DNA of 64,000 nt from Bacillus methanolicus PB1. Its GTDB lineage: Bacteria > Bacillota > Bacilli > Bacillales > Cytobacillaceae. The stretch lies in assembly GCF_000262755.1 (NCBI RefSeq), contig NZ_AFEU01000001.1:868001-932000 (forward strand), written 5' to 3'. This document shows positions 42,477 through 51,149 of this stretch, one piece after another. Under the pieces are notes generated by a model. The model saw only the letters and a list, made by a program, of their open reading frames with translations, did not search any database and had not been told where the DNA came from. Numbering within the stretch: position 1 is the stretch's first letter; the number at the start of each line of letters is the position of its first letter. The translations under genes and the position numbers were made by a program.

Positions 42477-43892
42477 TTAGCCGACTTTTCTTTCTAGGAC
42501 GGCTGTTTTGTTTAATGTGCTGTGTTTTCTTCCATATACGAAATAAATTACTAGACCAATTACAACCCATGAAATAAAACTAATCCATGTCGTAGACGGC
42601 AATTGTAGGGTTAGATATCCGCAGAATAAAAATGCCAGAATAGGAATCCACGGAACAAATGGCACTTTGAATCCTTTACCTGAAGAGATATTCGCTTTGC
42701 GAAGATACAAAATGCCGACTGACACAGTCATAAACGCGAATAATGTTCCAATATTTGTTAATTCAGCAAGTTTGCTTAATGGGATAACACCTGCAAAAAA
42801 CGATACAACAATGCACGTAATCCAGGAATTAATAACAGGTGTTTGTTTCTTTTTATCAACACGTGATAAAACTTTTGGAAGTAAACCATCACGGCTGATT
42901 GCATAAAACAGGCGGGTTTGTCCATACATCATCACAAGCAGCACTGTAGTGATCCCTGTAATAGCACCTACAGAAATAAAACCGGCAACCCAATCCTGGT
43001 TAATATAATTAAGTGCAAATGCAACCGGGTTTTTTACACCGAGCTGTTCATAAGGAACGGTACCCGTCAAAATTAAGGAAACAATAATATAAAGTGACGT
43101 ACAGATTGCTAAAGAAGCGATAATTCCAATTGGCATATTCCTCTGTGGGTTTCGTACTTCTTCCGCTGCCGTTGATACCGCATCAAAGCCAATGTATGCA
43201 AAGAATACAGTTGCAGCGCCTGCAGTGACTCCTGAAAAGCCGAACGGCATGAAAGGCACCCAGTTTTCCGGTTTTACATACCAAACACCGACACCGATAA
43301 ACAATAAGACTACAGCGACCTTGATTATAACCATAATCGCATTAAAGCGTGCTGACTTTTTGACACCCTGTGTTAAAAGAAATGTGATAAAAAAGACAAT
43401 CAAAATAGCGGGAACATCAATAAAAGTTCCTTTCGCCGGGTCATAAGCACTCGTCAAAGCTTTTGGAAGCTCTAAACCAAATCCTGCAAGAAGCCCCTGA
43501 AAGTATCCTGACCACCCGCTGGCGACGGCTGACGAAGCAAGACCATATTCTAAAATAAGATCCCATCCCAATACCCAGGCAATTAATTCACCAAATGTTG
43601 CATAACTGTACGTATATGCACTTCCCGAGACCGGAACCGTTGAAGCAAATTCAGCGTAACAAAGAGCAGCAAATACGCATGCTAATCCTGATAATATAAA
43701 AGAAAGGACTAGTGCGGGTCCTGCATGTTCAGCAGCTGCAACCCCGGTCAGAACGAAAATACCTGTTCCAATGATGGCGCCGATCCCAAGCATTGTCAGA
43801 TCAAAAGCACCTAAATCTTTTTTCAAAGAAACTTCCTTTTGGTCAGTTTCTCTTAAAAGAGCATCAATCGATTTTTTTCTAAATAAACTCAT
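42477..43892 (-). CDS. yfnA: APC-family amino-acid permease (YfnA-like)
   Basis: 471 residues from ATG 43892 after CGGAGGTCTTTT; the in-frame codon at 43916 is not preceded by a ribosome site. Twelve membrane spans. APC hallmarks: GIGAIIGTGIFVLTGVAA in helix 1, CYAEFASTVPVSGSAYTYSY, and FFAYIGFDAVSTAAEEVRNPQ in helix 6. It is similar to cationic/branched amino-acid transporters (CAT-type); B. subtilis YfnA is the probable orthologue. A CodY-like box lies 25 bp upstream of the start. Confidence 0.88.
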   Translation of the reverse strand: MSLFRKKSIDALLRETDQKEVSLKKDLGAFDLTMLGIGAIIGTGIFVLTGVAAAEHAGPALVLSFILSGLACVFAALCYAEFASTVPVSGSAYTYSYATFGELIAWVLGWDLILEYGLASSAVASGWSGYFQGLLAGFGLELPKALTSAYDPAKGTFIDVPAILIVFFITFLLTQGVKKSARFNAIMVIIKVAVVLLFIGVGVWYVKPENWVPFMPFGFSGVTAGAATVFFAYIGFDAVSTAAEEVRNPQRNMPIGIIASLAICTSLYIIVSLILTGTVPYEQLGVKNPVAFALNYINQDWVAGFISVGAITGITTVLLVMMYGQTRLFYAISRDGLLPKVLSRVDKKKQTPVINSWITCIVVSFFAGVIPLSKLAELTNIGTLFAFMTVSVGILYLRKANISSGKGFKVPFVPWIPILAFLFCGYLTLQLPSTTWISFISWVVIGLVIYFVYGRKHSTLNKTAVLERKVG

Positions 43893-43916
43893 AAAAGACC
43901 TCCGAGTATGTGTCAT

Positions 43917-43931
43917 AATTTTCTGAAAACA
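43917..43931 (-). promoter_or_regulatory. CodY-type box upstream of yfnA
   Basis: AATTTTCTGAAAACA matches the CodY consensus AATTTTCWGAAAATT at 13 of 15 positions; a weaker AATTTTCGCAAAAAC follows at 43941. CodY represses amino-acid uptake genes when branched-chain amino acids and GTP are plentiful. Confidence 0.6.
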
Positions 43932-44076
43932 CAGTTCGATAATTTTCGCAAAAACCTATATCGAAATATTAATAATTTTTTTGTAAAAAATCAATAACTT
44001 TTTACAAAGTTCAAATTATAGTTAATATTTTCAAAAATAATATGTTATTACTAATATATATTAATTATTTACATAT

Positions 44077-44103
44077 AAAAAAACAGGTGCAATAAAGCAC
44101 CTG
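44077..44103 (-). terminator. Terminator of cstA
   Basis: CAGGTGC pairs with GCACCTG around a 6-base loop, followed on the reverse strand by TTTTTTT. Confidence 0.9.
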
Positions 44104-44130
44104 CTGCCTAAGATTCATTTTTCAATTAAA

Positions 44131-45924
44131 TTACGCGGCTTTTGCTTCCAATCGAGCTTGCGGCGAATTCCAGATTTCAATCCATTTTTTGATGGCAGTT
44201 ACCATGATGATGACTCCAAGAACCAGCATGATGATGGATAATATTCCGTTTAACACACTGTATCCAGCTGCAGCCGGATTCAAGTAGACGTTCGTTATCA
44301 TCCAATACCCTGCATAGTTTACAGTAAAGAATAAATAAGCTAACGGAACGAGGCATGTAAGCATATATCTTCGTTTATCTGCAATTTTTAAAATAACAGT
44401 AGCTCCAACAATCAAACCGATTGATGCCATCAGCTGGTTTGAAACCCCGAACAAGGCCCAAACGGAACCAATATCTCCTGAATACAGGAGGTATCCCCAC
44501 ATAAAGCATGCCAATGCGCTGGCAAAAATGGAACCAGGAATCGAGTCAACTTTTTTCAACGGCTTATACAGCTCACCGAAGAAATCCTGAATTAGATAAC
44601 GGGCAACACGTGTTCCGGCATCAATTGCTGTTAAAATGAAAACCGCTTCAAACATAATGACAAACTGGAAGAAATAAGAAGCAAGATGGCTGAACCATGG
44701 TATTTTTGTAAAAATATACGTCATCCCAACGGCCAGTGTAACAGCACCGCCAGTTCTGCCTTCAAGATCCAAACCAATTTCCTTGCTTAATTCCGGCAAA
44801 TGAGCAACATTCATTCCAAGTGTCTTAAATACTTCCGGAGCTGAGTTAATTGCAAAGTAATCAGCAGGCTGAAGCGCCGTTGCAGCGACTAATGCCATAA
44901 TCCCAACTAAACTTTCAACAAGCATTGCGCCAAACCCAACAACTTTAATGTCGCTCCAGCGGTCAAGCATTTTCGGTGTCGTCCCGGAACCTATAAAAGC
45001 ATGGAAACCGGAAATCGCACCACACGCAATTGTTATCGAAATAAACGGCCAGACAGGACCGGCCAAAATAGGACCGCCGCCGTTTATAAACTGAGTAACA
45101 GCCGGCATTTCAATCGATGGATTAATAATAAATACACCGACAATTAATGCTATAAATACACCAATTTTCATAAAACTGCTTAAATAATCACGCGGAGCAA
45201 GCAATAACCACACCGGCAGAGCTGCCGCAAAAAATGCATAAGCAGGAAGAATAAGTGCTAGTGTTTTTGAGTCAAAAGTCAGCATTTTCCCAAGAGCCGT
45301 TTCTTGAATGGAAGGACCCATCAAGACCCCAATCATTAGAAGTATAAATCCGATAGTTGAAGCAAGTTTTAAATTGCCTGTCTTTTTATAAAATATTCCT
45401 ACTCCCATTGCGATCGGAATCGTAATTCCAACGGCGAAAGTCCCCCAAGGGTTATTTTCAAGAGCGTGGAGCACCACCATAGAAAGACCGGCCATAGTAA
45501 TCGTGATGATGAACAACATGGCAAGACCTGTACAAAAACCGGCCACAGGCCCCAGTTCTTCTTTTGCGACCTCAGAAAGTGATTTTCCTTTTTTCCGCAT
45601 TGATGCAAATATTACGACCGCATCATGAACGGCCCCCCCAATTACCGCACCGATTAAAAGCCAGATGAGTCCAGGCAAATATCCAAATTGCGCTGCCAAA
45701 ATCGGCCCAACAAGCGGACCTGCTGCAGCAATTGCTGCAAAGTGATGCCCAAACGTAACCCATTTATTTGTTGGAACATAATCCTTGCCATCGTTTAACT
45801 CATGTGCCGGAGTGGCTTTTGAGTCATCAAGCTTCAAGACTTTCATCGCCATAAATGTTCCGTATAAACGGTAAGCGATCATTAAAATACAAATAGAACC
45901 GATAACGATTGTAACCGCATTCAT
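44131..45924 (-). CDS. cstA: Carbon starvation/pyruvate transporter CstA
   Basis: 597 residues from ATG 45924 with GGAGGTT upstream (B. subtilis CstA: 598); the frame extends to 45981 but only as leader. About 16 membrane segments. Family signatures: TFGHHFAAIAAAGPLVGPILAAQ near the N-terminus given by its core HHFAAIAAAGPLVGP, GAVHDAVVIFASMRKKGKSL, and SGFHAFIGSGTTPKML. CstA-type transporters import peptides and/or pyruvate. It lies downstream of lytS-lytT in the same orientation, as pyruvate-responsive LytS systems often do with their transporter. Confidence 0.93.
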   Translation of the reverse strand: MNAVTIVIGSICILMIAYRLYGTFMAMKVLKLDDSKATPAHELNDGKDYVPTNKWVTFGHHFAAIAAAGPLVGPILAAQFGYLPGLIWLLIGAVIGGAVHDAVVIFASMRKKGKSLSEVAKEELGPVAGFCTGLAMLFIITITMAGLSMVVLHALENNPWGTFAVGITIPIAMGVGIFYKKTGNLKLASTIGFILLMIGVLMGPSIQETALGKMLTFDSKTLALILPAYAFFAAALPVWLLLAPRDYLSSFMKIGVFIALIVGVFIINPSIEMPAVTQFINGGGPILAGPVWPFISITIACGAISGFHAFIGSGTTPKMLDRWSDIKVVGFGAMLVESLVGIMALVAATALQPADYFAINSAPEVFKTLGMNVAHLPELSKEIGLDLEGRTGGAVTLAVGMTYIFTKIPWFSHLASYFFQFVIMFEAVFILTAIDAGTRVARYLIQDFFGELYKPLKKVDSIPGSIFASALACFMWGYLLYSGDIGSVWALFGVSNQLMASIGLIVGATVILKIADKRRYMLTCLVPLAYLFFTVNYAGYWMITNVYLNPAAAGYSVLNGILSIIMLVLGVIIMVTAIKKWIEIWNSPQARLEAKAA

Positions 45925-46129
45925 TTTTTCTTTAACCTCCATTTTTTCTTTAAGTTCATCATACCTGATGAAAACCTTCATAAACTATTTTCATGTCAAA
46001 ATGCTAAAATGGAAGGCTGAAAAGCAAGATTGTAATATTGAAATGCAAAAATGAGTTTTTGCTTAGAGGCAATACTCTCTTTTTTCATAAATTTGTTGTG
46101 AATAGTGAATATTTTTTAGCCGCACTTTA

Positions 46130-46870
46130 TTAAAATCCAAGAAGCTCCTTAAGCTCTTTTGTATATGTCCTGCTGACTGGAACTTTTTCACCATCTTGCA
46201 TGATTAAATTATATGTGGAATGAAACCACGGCTCAATTTCCGTAATGGCATTTAGGTTAACAAGGTAGGCCCTGTGAACACGGATAATCGGGGTGTTTTG
46301 AAGCTTCCGCTCAAAGGTAACGAGTGGCTCGGCAACCTGATATTTTTTTTTATCTGCTTTAATCACTGTCTTTCCTTCAATCGTGCAGATATATAAAATA
46401 TCTTTAATGCTAATCAAAACGATTTTATTTTCAACGTTTATAGCCAGCTTTTCCGTCCGGTCCTTATTAAACGATTTTTGCAGAACCTCCTGCTTTTCTT
46501 CCCGTTTTTTAAATAGCTTGTTCAATTTTTCGATTGTTTGTTGAACCCGTATTTCATCAAAAGGCTTTAATATATAATCAACCGCATTTAACTCGAAAGC
46601 TTTTAGAGCATGATCGTCATAAGCGGTTGCAAAAACAACTTCAGGCCGTTGGTCCAGTTCAATCAGCTTTTGGGCAATGTCCAAACCGCTTTCGTCAGTG
46701 AGCTGTATATCCAGAAAAATAGCATCTGACTCAATCAATTTGATTTGTTCCAAAGCAGATGCGACATTGTCTGCCTCTCCAACTATTTCTACTTCTTTGG
46801 TCCTCCGCAGCAAATATGCGAGTTCATCCCTAGCGAGAGGTTCATCATCGACGATAAAAACCTTTAGCAT
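46130..46870 (-). CDS. lytT: LytTR-family response regulator (LytT/BtsR-like)
   Basis: 246 residues from ATG 46870. The receiver domain has VFIVDDEPLARDEL, Asp in AIFLDIQL and Lys in YILKPFDE; the C-terminal LytTR DNA-binding domain includes IRVHRAYLVNLNAITEIEPW and VPVSRTYTKELKELLGF. It overlaps the kinase gene by 26 bp. It probably controls cstA, 205 bp downstream. The gene name follows the LytS/LytT pair; B. subtilis LytT controls the pyruvate facilitator pftAB. Confidence 0.88.
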   Translation of the reverse strand: MLKVFIVDDEPLARDELAYLLRRTKEVEIVGEADNVASALEQIKLIESDAIFLDIQLTDESGLDIAQKLIELDQRPEVVFATAYDDHALKAFELNAVDYILKPFDEIRVQQTIEKLNKLFKKREEKQEVLQKSFNKDRTEKLAINVENKIVLISIKDILYICTIEGKTVIKADKKKYQVAEPLVTFERKLQNTPIIRVHRAYLVNLNAITEIEPWFHSTYNLIMQDGEKVPVSRTYTKELKELLGF

Positions 46871-48623
46871 ATTCCTCACTCTCCTTAGTTTGTACAAGTG
46901 GAAGGGTAATTGTTACCTTTGTGCCCGCTTCAGGCTCGCTTTCTATAATAAAAGCCCCTTCCTGTCCAAAAATTTCTTCAATCCGCTTTTTTATGTTCCA
47001 TAATGCAGTTCCCGTTCCTTTAGAAGATTTTATCGTTGTATTCCCAAGTGAACTTAACAATTCCGGTGAAACTCCCTTTCCATTATCTTCCGTTGTCAAA
47101 ATCATTTTTCCGTTTTCAGACCAGCCCTTTATGGTGACTTCGCCTTTCTTGCTTTTTGCAAAAGCGTGGCAGATGGCATTTTCAACTAAAGGCTGGAGAG
47201 TAAATGGCGGAATGTATACTTTTTTTAGGGGGGGATCAATTTCGATCCTGACTGTGTACTTGTCCGGAAAACGGGCTTGTTCCAACGACAAATATGCTTC
47301 TACATGTTCAATCTCCTTCTCAAGTGGGATAAGCATTTGTCTGGCTCCTTGAAGATTGCTTCTAAAAAACACACTCAATTGAATTAAAAGCTTTCTTGCT
47401 TTATCTGCGTCTGTTCGAATAAGGCTTGAGATTGTATTAATTGCATTAAACAAGAAATGCGGATGGACCTGGGCCTGCAGAGCTTTAATTTCCGCATCTT
47501 TTAACAGCTTGCGCTGCAGTTCGGCTTCCGCAAGCTCCAATTGAGTCGAAAAGAGTCTGCTCAACCCTTCCGCAAGCTCCTGCTCTGCCTGATCGAGCTT
47601 GTCTGGATGAGAATAATAAAGTTTTAGCGTTCCTACCGTTTGGTTGTGAGCTTTAAGCGGCATAACTAAGGCTGCCTGCAAAGGACAATCATTTTTCACG
47701 CACTGGATTTCATCACGCGATTTCGCTTTTATGATCTTGCCCTGCTCCAATACTTTTTTTGTTAATTGGGTTCTCAGGCTTTCCATTGGTTTATGATGGT
47801 CTGATGCAATGCCTACATGGGCTCGAACAAGATGTTCGTTCGTTATCGCTATGGCATCAGCGTTCGTATATTTTAAAATAATTTCTGCTGCTTCCCGGCA
47901 AGACTTAACATTCAGCCCTTGGCGAAAAAAAGGAAGGGTTTGCTCAGCGATATTCAACGCTTTATGAGTGTGCAATGCACGGGTTTTTTCCTCTTCTGAA
48001 AGTATCGTTTGGATGATTAATATGAAGACAAGCGTCCCAAAACCATTGATGGTAATCATAGGAAAAGCAATGACTTCAACAAGGTCGAATGCAGATTCAA
48101 AAGGCCTTGCAATGAGAAGAATGATCCCCATTTGAATGCATTCCATCAAAACTCCAATCGACATGGCCCACAATGGTGATTTTTCTTTTTGAGTGTTGAA
48201 GCGCCTGCCAATCAGGCCGGTCGCAATTCCGGCAAAAATTGTTGAAATTGAACATGCAGCAGCTGTAAAGCCCCCAAGTGTCAGACGATGAAGACCGGCA
48301 ATAAGTCCAACGCCCAAGCCGACAAGAGGTCCGCCGAGCAATCCACCGATGGCTACTCCCATGATTCTTGTGTTGGCCAGAGCGCCGTCGAAATGGACAT
48401 CCGTCTGCCACGATCGGGAAGAAATCAATCCTTCCTCAATCTCAACTCCCGTATAGTTGCTGATCACGCCGAACGTCCCGAAAATGGCGATCAAGATCAT
48501 TTTTTCTTTAAACCTGTGTTCATTATGAACGATTTGGCGAAAAGATTTCATCCTCGAAAGCAAAAACGCCATTATAATCAAAATACCAACCCGCTCAAGC
48601 ATCAAAAACAAAAGCTCTATCAC
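46845..48623 (-). CDS. lytS: LytS-type sensor histidine kinase
   Basis: 592 residues if started at GTG 48623, with AAAGG 11 bases upstream; TTG 48632 directly abuts the ribosome site. The N-terminus has the 5TM-5TMR_LYT membrane domain (ELLFLMLERVGILIIMAFLL, GGPLVGLGVGLIAGLHR), then a GAF domain, the His-kinase region QAQVHPHFLFNAINTISSL with the His, and the ATPase domain (PLVENAICHAFAK, TTEDNGKGV). Related kinases sense extracellular pyruvate. A tandem palindrome array lies in its leader, starting 23 bp before the start codon. Confidence 0.9.
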   Translation of the reverse strand: MIELLFLMLERVGILIIMAFLLSRMKSFRQIVHNEHRFKEKMILIAIFGTFGVISNYTGVEIEEGLISSRSWQTDVHFDGALANTRIMGVAIGGLLGGPLVGLGVGLIAGLHRLTLGGFTAAACSISTIFAGIATGLIGRRFNTQKEKSPLWAMSIGVLMECIQMGIILLIARPFESAFDLVEVIAFPMITINGFGTLVFILIIQTILSEEEKTRALHTHKALNIAEQTLPFFRQGLNVKSCREAAEIILKYTNADAIAITNEHLVRAHVGIASDHHKPMESLRTQLTKKVLEQGKIIKAKSRDEIQCVKNDCPLQAALVMPLKAHNQTVGTLKLYYSHPDKLDQAEQELAEGLSRLFSTQLELAEAELQRKLLKDAEIKALQAQVHPHFLFNAINTISSLIRTDADKARKLLIQLSVFFRSNLQGARQMLIPLEKEIEHVEAYLSLEQARFPDKYTVRIEIDPPLKKVYIPPFTLQPLVENAICHAFAKSKKGEVTIKGWSENGKMILTTEDNGKGVSPELLSSLGNTTIKSSKGTGTALWNIKKRIEEIFGQEGAFIIESEPEAGTKVTITLPLVQTKESEEYAKGFYRR

Positions 48624-48645
48624 ATCAATCAATTCCTTTCAGTTC

Positions 48646-48733
48646 AGGGGTCTGGCCCGCTTTGCGTTAACGCGTTAAAGCGTTGAGGGTCTGGCCCGCT
48701 TTGCGGTAATGCGGTAATGTGTTAAAGTGTTAG
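48646..48733. repeat. Tandem GGGTCTGGCCC array between lytS and RAYT
   Basis: Two full cores (CAGGGGTCTGGCCCGC at 48646 and GAGGGTCTGGCCCGC at 48685) with spacers TTGCGTTAACGCGTTAAAGC and TTGCGGTAATGCGGTAATGT. It is part of the lytS leader and also lies 100 bp upstream of the RAYT gene. Confidence 0.87.
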
Positions 48734-48835
48734 TGTTTTGATACCGGCCTTTGTTTTTTCTTCTCTTTGTAAGAAGGATTTCTTTAATAAATGGAGAATA
48801 GTATATTGTAAATATTTGAAAGGAAGGTGTTTTCA

Positions 48836-49474
48836 TTGCCCAGAAAACCGAGAAATTGGTATCCTGGTGCTACCTACCATATCACACAGCGCGGAAATAG
48901 AAAATCCGAAATCTTCTATGACAACCACGATTATTTAAAGTATCTTGGACTGCTGGAAGAAACCCAGCAAAAACTCCCATTTACTCTCCACACTTACTGT
49001 CTAATGCCAAACCACATTCATCTCCAGTTAGAAACGAAAGAAACCCCTTTAAGTGAAACTATGAGAATTGTAAATAGCCGATATGCTATTTATTTTAACA
49101 AGAAATATGAATTAATTGGACATGTCTTTCAAGACAGATATTGGGCGCAATTAATTCTTGACGATTGGTATATGTTGGAGGCAAGCAAATACATTCACTT
49201 AAACCCTGTTGAAGCAAATATGGTTGAAAATCCCGAAATCTACCCTTGGAGCAGCTGCGCAGCTTATTTTGCCCCTCAAAAAACAAATCCTCTTATTTCC
49301 ACAGAAAGAATCCTTTCATTTTTTTCTTCACCTTCAAATAAGAATTATATCCGTTATTTGAACTCAGAGGAAAGAAACAGTGAACTTTTGGCTCCTTTAC
49401 TAGCCAAAAATCCATTTATCAAAAATTCTGCTTACAATAACAATAAGCTTCAAGAAAATCATAATTCTATATAA
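48836..49474 (+). CDS. REP-associated tyrosine transposase (RAYT, Y1/HUH)
   Basis: 212 residues from TTG 48836 with AGGAAGG eight bases before it; the homology starts there with PRKPRNWYPGATYHITQRGN. The HUH motif is in LMPNHIHLQLE and the catalytic Tyr is in EASKYIHLNPVEA. FVDRYWA-like GHVFQDRYWAQLI is family-typical. RAYTs are single-copy, domesticated-looking relatives of IS200 transposases that are tied to palindromic repeats in the same genome. It ends 16 bp before comM and may be cotranscribed with it. Palindrome arrays lie on both sides of the pair. Confidence 0.9.
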   Translation: MPRKPRNWYPGATYHITQRGNRKSEIFYDNHDYLKYLGLLEETQQKLPFTLHTYCLMPNHIHLQLETKETPLSETMRIVNSRYAIYFNKKYELIGHVFQDRYWAQLILDDWYMLEASKYIHLNPVEANMVENPEIYPWSSCAAYFAPQKTNPLISTERILSFFSSPSNKNYIRYLNSEERNSELLAPLLAKNPFIKNSAYNNNKLQENHNSI

Positions 49475-49490
49475 AAAGGGCTGATCAAAC

Positions 49491-51023
49491 ATGTCTGTCG
49501 TTATAAAAAGTCTTGGTTTGAAAGGAATGGAAGGATATCTTGTTAACGTTGAAGTAAAAGTTTTTGATGGTCCACATTCGTTTAAGATCGTTGGATTGCC
49601 GGATGCTTCGGTTAAGGAATCGAAACAGAGGGTGCTGGCAGCTATACTTTCATCTTTCTCGGAAAGATTATTAGAAAAAAAGATCATCGTGAACCTTTCA
49701 CCACCTGAACAGAAGAAAAATGGACCCTTTTTTGATTTGGCCATTGCAATCGGTATATTAAAAAGTATTCATTTTATAAAAGATGAAATCCCGGAAAATT
49801 GTGCTTTTTTGGGTTCCTTGTCGTTAGATGGCACCGTTCAGCCAGTTAGGGGGCTTTTACCTGCAATAATAGGAGCAAAAAAACAAGGGATCAAGAGGAT
49901 ATTCTGCCCGTTAGATAACTCAATCCCGTTTGAAAAGTTGAGTGGAGTGGAATTGATTTTTATCAATTCATTAGAAGAGACTATACTTTATCTTCGAGGA
50001 CAAAAACCTCGAGAACTTCCAATAAATACTGTTCCTCTTCCTCCCACGCGAGGGATAAATTCATACAATAAAGATTTCTCCAATATTTATGGACATTTAG
50101 AGGCAAAACGTGCTTTAGAAATTGCAGCCGCTGGCCAACATAATATTCTGCTAATTGGACCCCCCGGCTGCGGTAAAAGTATGCTCGCTGAAGCTTTCCC
50201 TGCCATTTTACCGCCGCTTACAGAGGAAGAAAGTCTTGAAGTAATGAGTTTATATCAATTGGCAGGACAACAGTACCCTTTCATACATGACCCACCGTTT
50301 CGAAATCCCCACCATTCAGCTTCCTCTGTTTCTATTATTGGCGGAGGCTCTATTCCTCGTCCCGGTGAAATTTCTTTGGCTCATAATGGTGTTTTATTTT
50401 TAGATGAAATGGCCGAATTTTCAAAGAAAACACTTGATATGCTGCGGCAGCCACTTGAAACCGGGGAAGTAACGATAAGTAGAGTCCAATCAACCGTTTC
50501 TTACCCGGCAAAATTTATTCTTGTGGGTGCTCTGAACCCTTGTCCTTGCGGCTATTTGAATTCTAACACTCAATACTGTGTATGTACCACCAGACAAATT
50601 TTTGCATATCAAAGGAGAATTTCCGGTCCAATTAAAGACCGGATGGACATACTATTAACCATAAAATCAGTGAATATAGATGAAGAAAGCGAAAGGCATA
50701 ACGAAGACTCCGCCTCTATTCAGCGAAGAGTTACGGTTGCGAGAAAGCTTCAATATGCAAGATATGGATCTCCAATCAGCAATGCCAGAGTCCCTATCGA
50801 TTTACTCTTAGAAAAATCCCTTCTCTCACCGTATCAAAAAAAATTTTTAAATCGAGTTTCAAGCAAAGCAAATTTGAGTACAAGGCACCAAATTAAGATC
50901 ATTCGTCTTGCAAGAACCATATCAGATTTATGTGGAGAAACCGATATCACAGACAAAGCCCTGGAAGAAGCAATGTTACTTCGACAAGACCCCTTTGAAA
51001 AAACAACAAAAAGAATACTCTAG
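49491..51023 (+). CDS. comM: ComM/YifB-family Mg-chelatase-like AAA+ ATPase
   Basis: 510 residues, full length. The N-terminal Lon-S5-like domain has GPHSFKIVGLPDASVKESKQRV. Then come Walker A LLIGPPGCGKSMLAEAFP, Walker B GVLFLDEMAEF, the RNPHHSAS segment, the Cys cluster ALNPCPCGYLNSNTQYCVC and the C-terminal SSKANLSTRHQIKIIRLART. ComM is a hexameric branch-migration helicase that helps integrate incoming DNA in natural transformation in Gram-negatives; the role in Bacillaceae is less clear. The start ATG 49491 has only a weak ribosome site (AAAAAGGGCTG). Confidence 0.92.
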   Translation: MSVVIKSLGLKGMEGYLVNVEVKVFDGPHSFKIVGLPDASVKESKQRVLAAILSSFSERLLEKKIIVNLSPPEQKKNGPFFDLAIAIGILKSIHFIKDEIPENCAFLGSLSLDGTVQPVRGLLPAIIGAKKQGIKRIFCPLDNSIPFEKLSGVELIFINSLEETILYLRGQKPRELPINTVPLPPTRGINSYNKDFSNIYGHLEAKRALEIAAAGQHNILLIGPPGCGKSMLAEAFPAILPPLTEEESLEVMSLYQLAGQQYPFIHDPPFRNPHHSASSVSIIGGGSIPRPGEISLAHNGVLFLDEMAEFSKKTLDMLRQPLETGEVTISRVQSTVSYPAKFILVGALNPCPCGYLNSNTQYCVCTTRQIFAYQRRISGPIKDRMDILLTIKSVNIDEESERHNEDSASIQRRVTVARKLQYARYGSPISNARVPIDLLLEKSLLSPYQKKFLNRVSSKANLSTRHQIKIIRLARTISDLCGETDITDKALEEAMLLRQDPFEKTTKRIL

Positions 51024-51035
51024 ACACTTTAACAC

Positions 51036-51149
51036 TGTAAAGCATTGAGGGTCTGGCCCGCTCCGCTTTAACGCGTTAACGTGTTGAGGGTCTGACCCGC
51101 TTCACGTTAATGCGTTAATGCATTAATGCATTGAGGGTCTGACCCCCAT
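51036..51149. repeat. Tandem GGGTCTGRCCC array downstream of comM
   Basis: Three cores (GAGGGTCTGGCCCGC at 51048, GAGGGTCTGACCCGC at 51088, GAGGGTCTGACCCCC at 51134) with spacers TTTAACGCGTTAACGTGTT and TTAATGCGTTAATGCATTAA. The last unit forms the 3' end of the convergent histidine kinase gene. Confidence 0.88.

Noticed and set aside
46042-46060. Hairpin GCAAAAATGAGTTTTTGC between lytT and cstA as an operon terminator
   Set aside because: The stem is only A/T-rich with no following T run; too weak to claim a transcription end.
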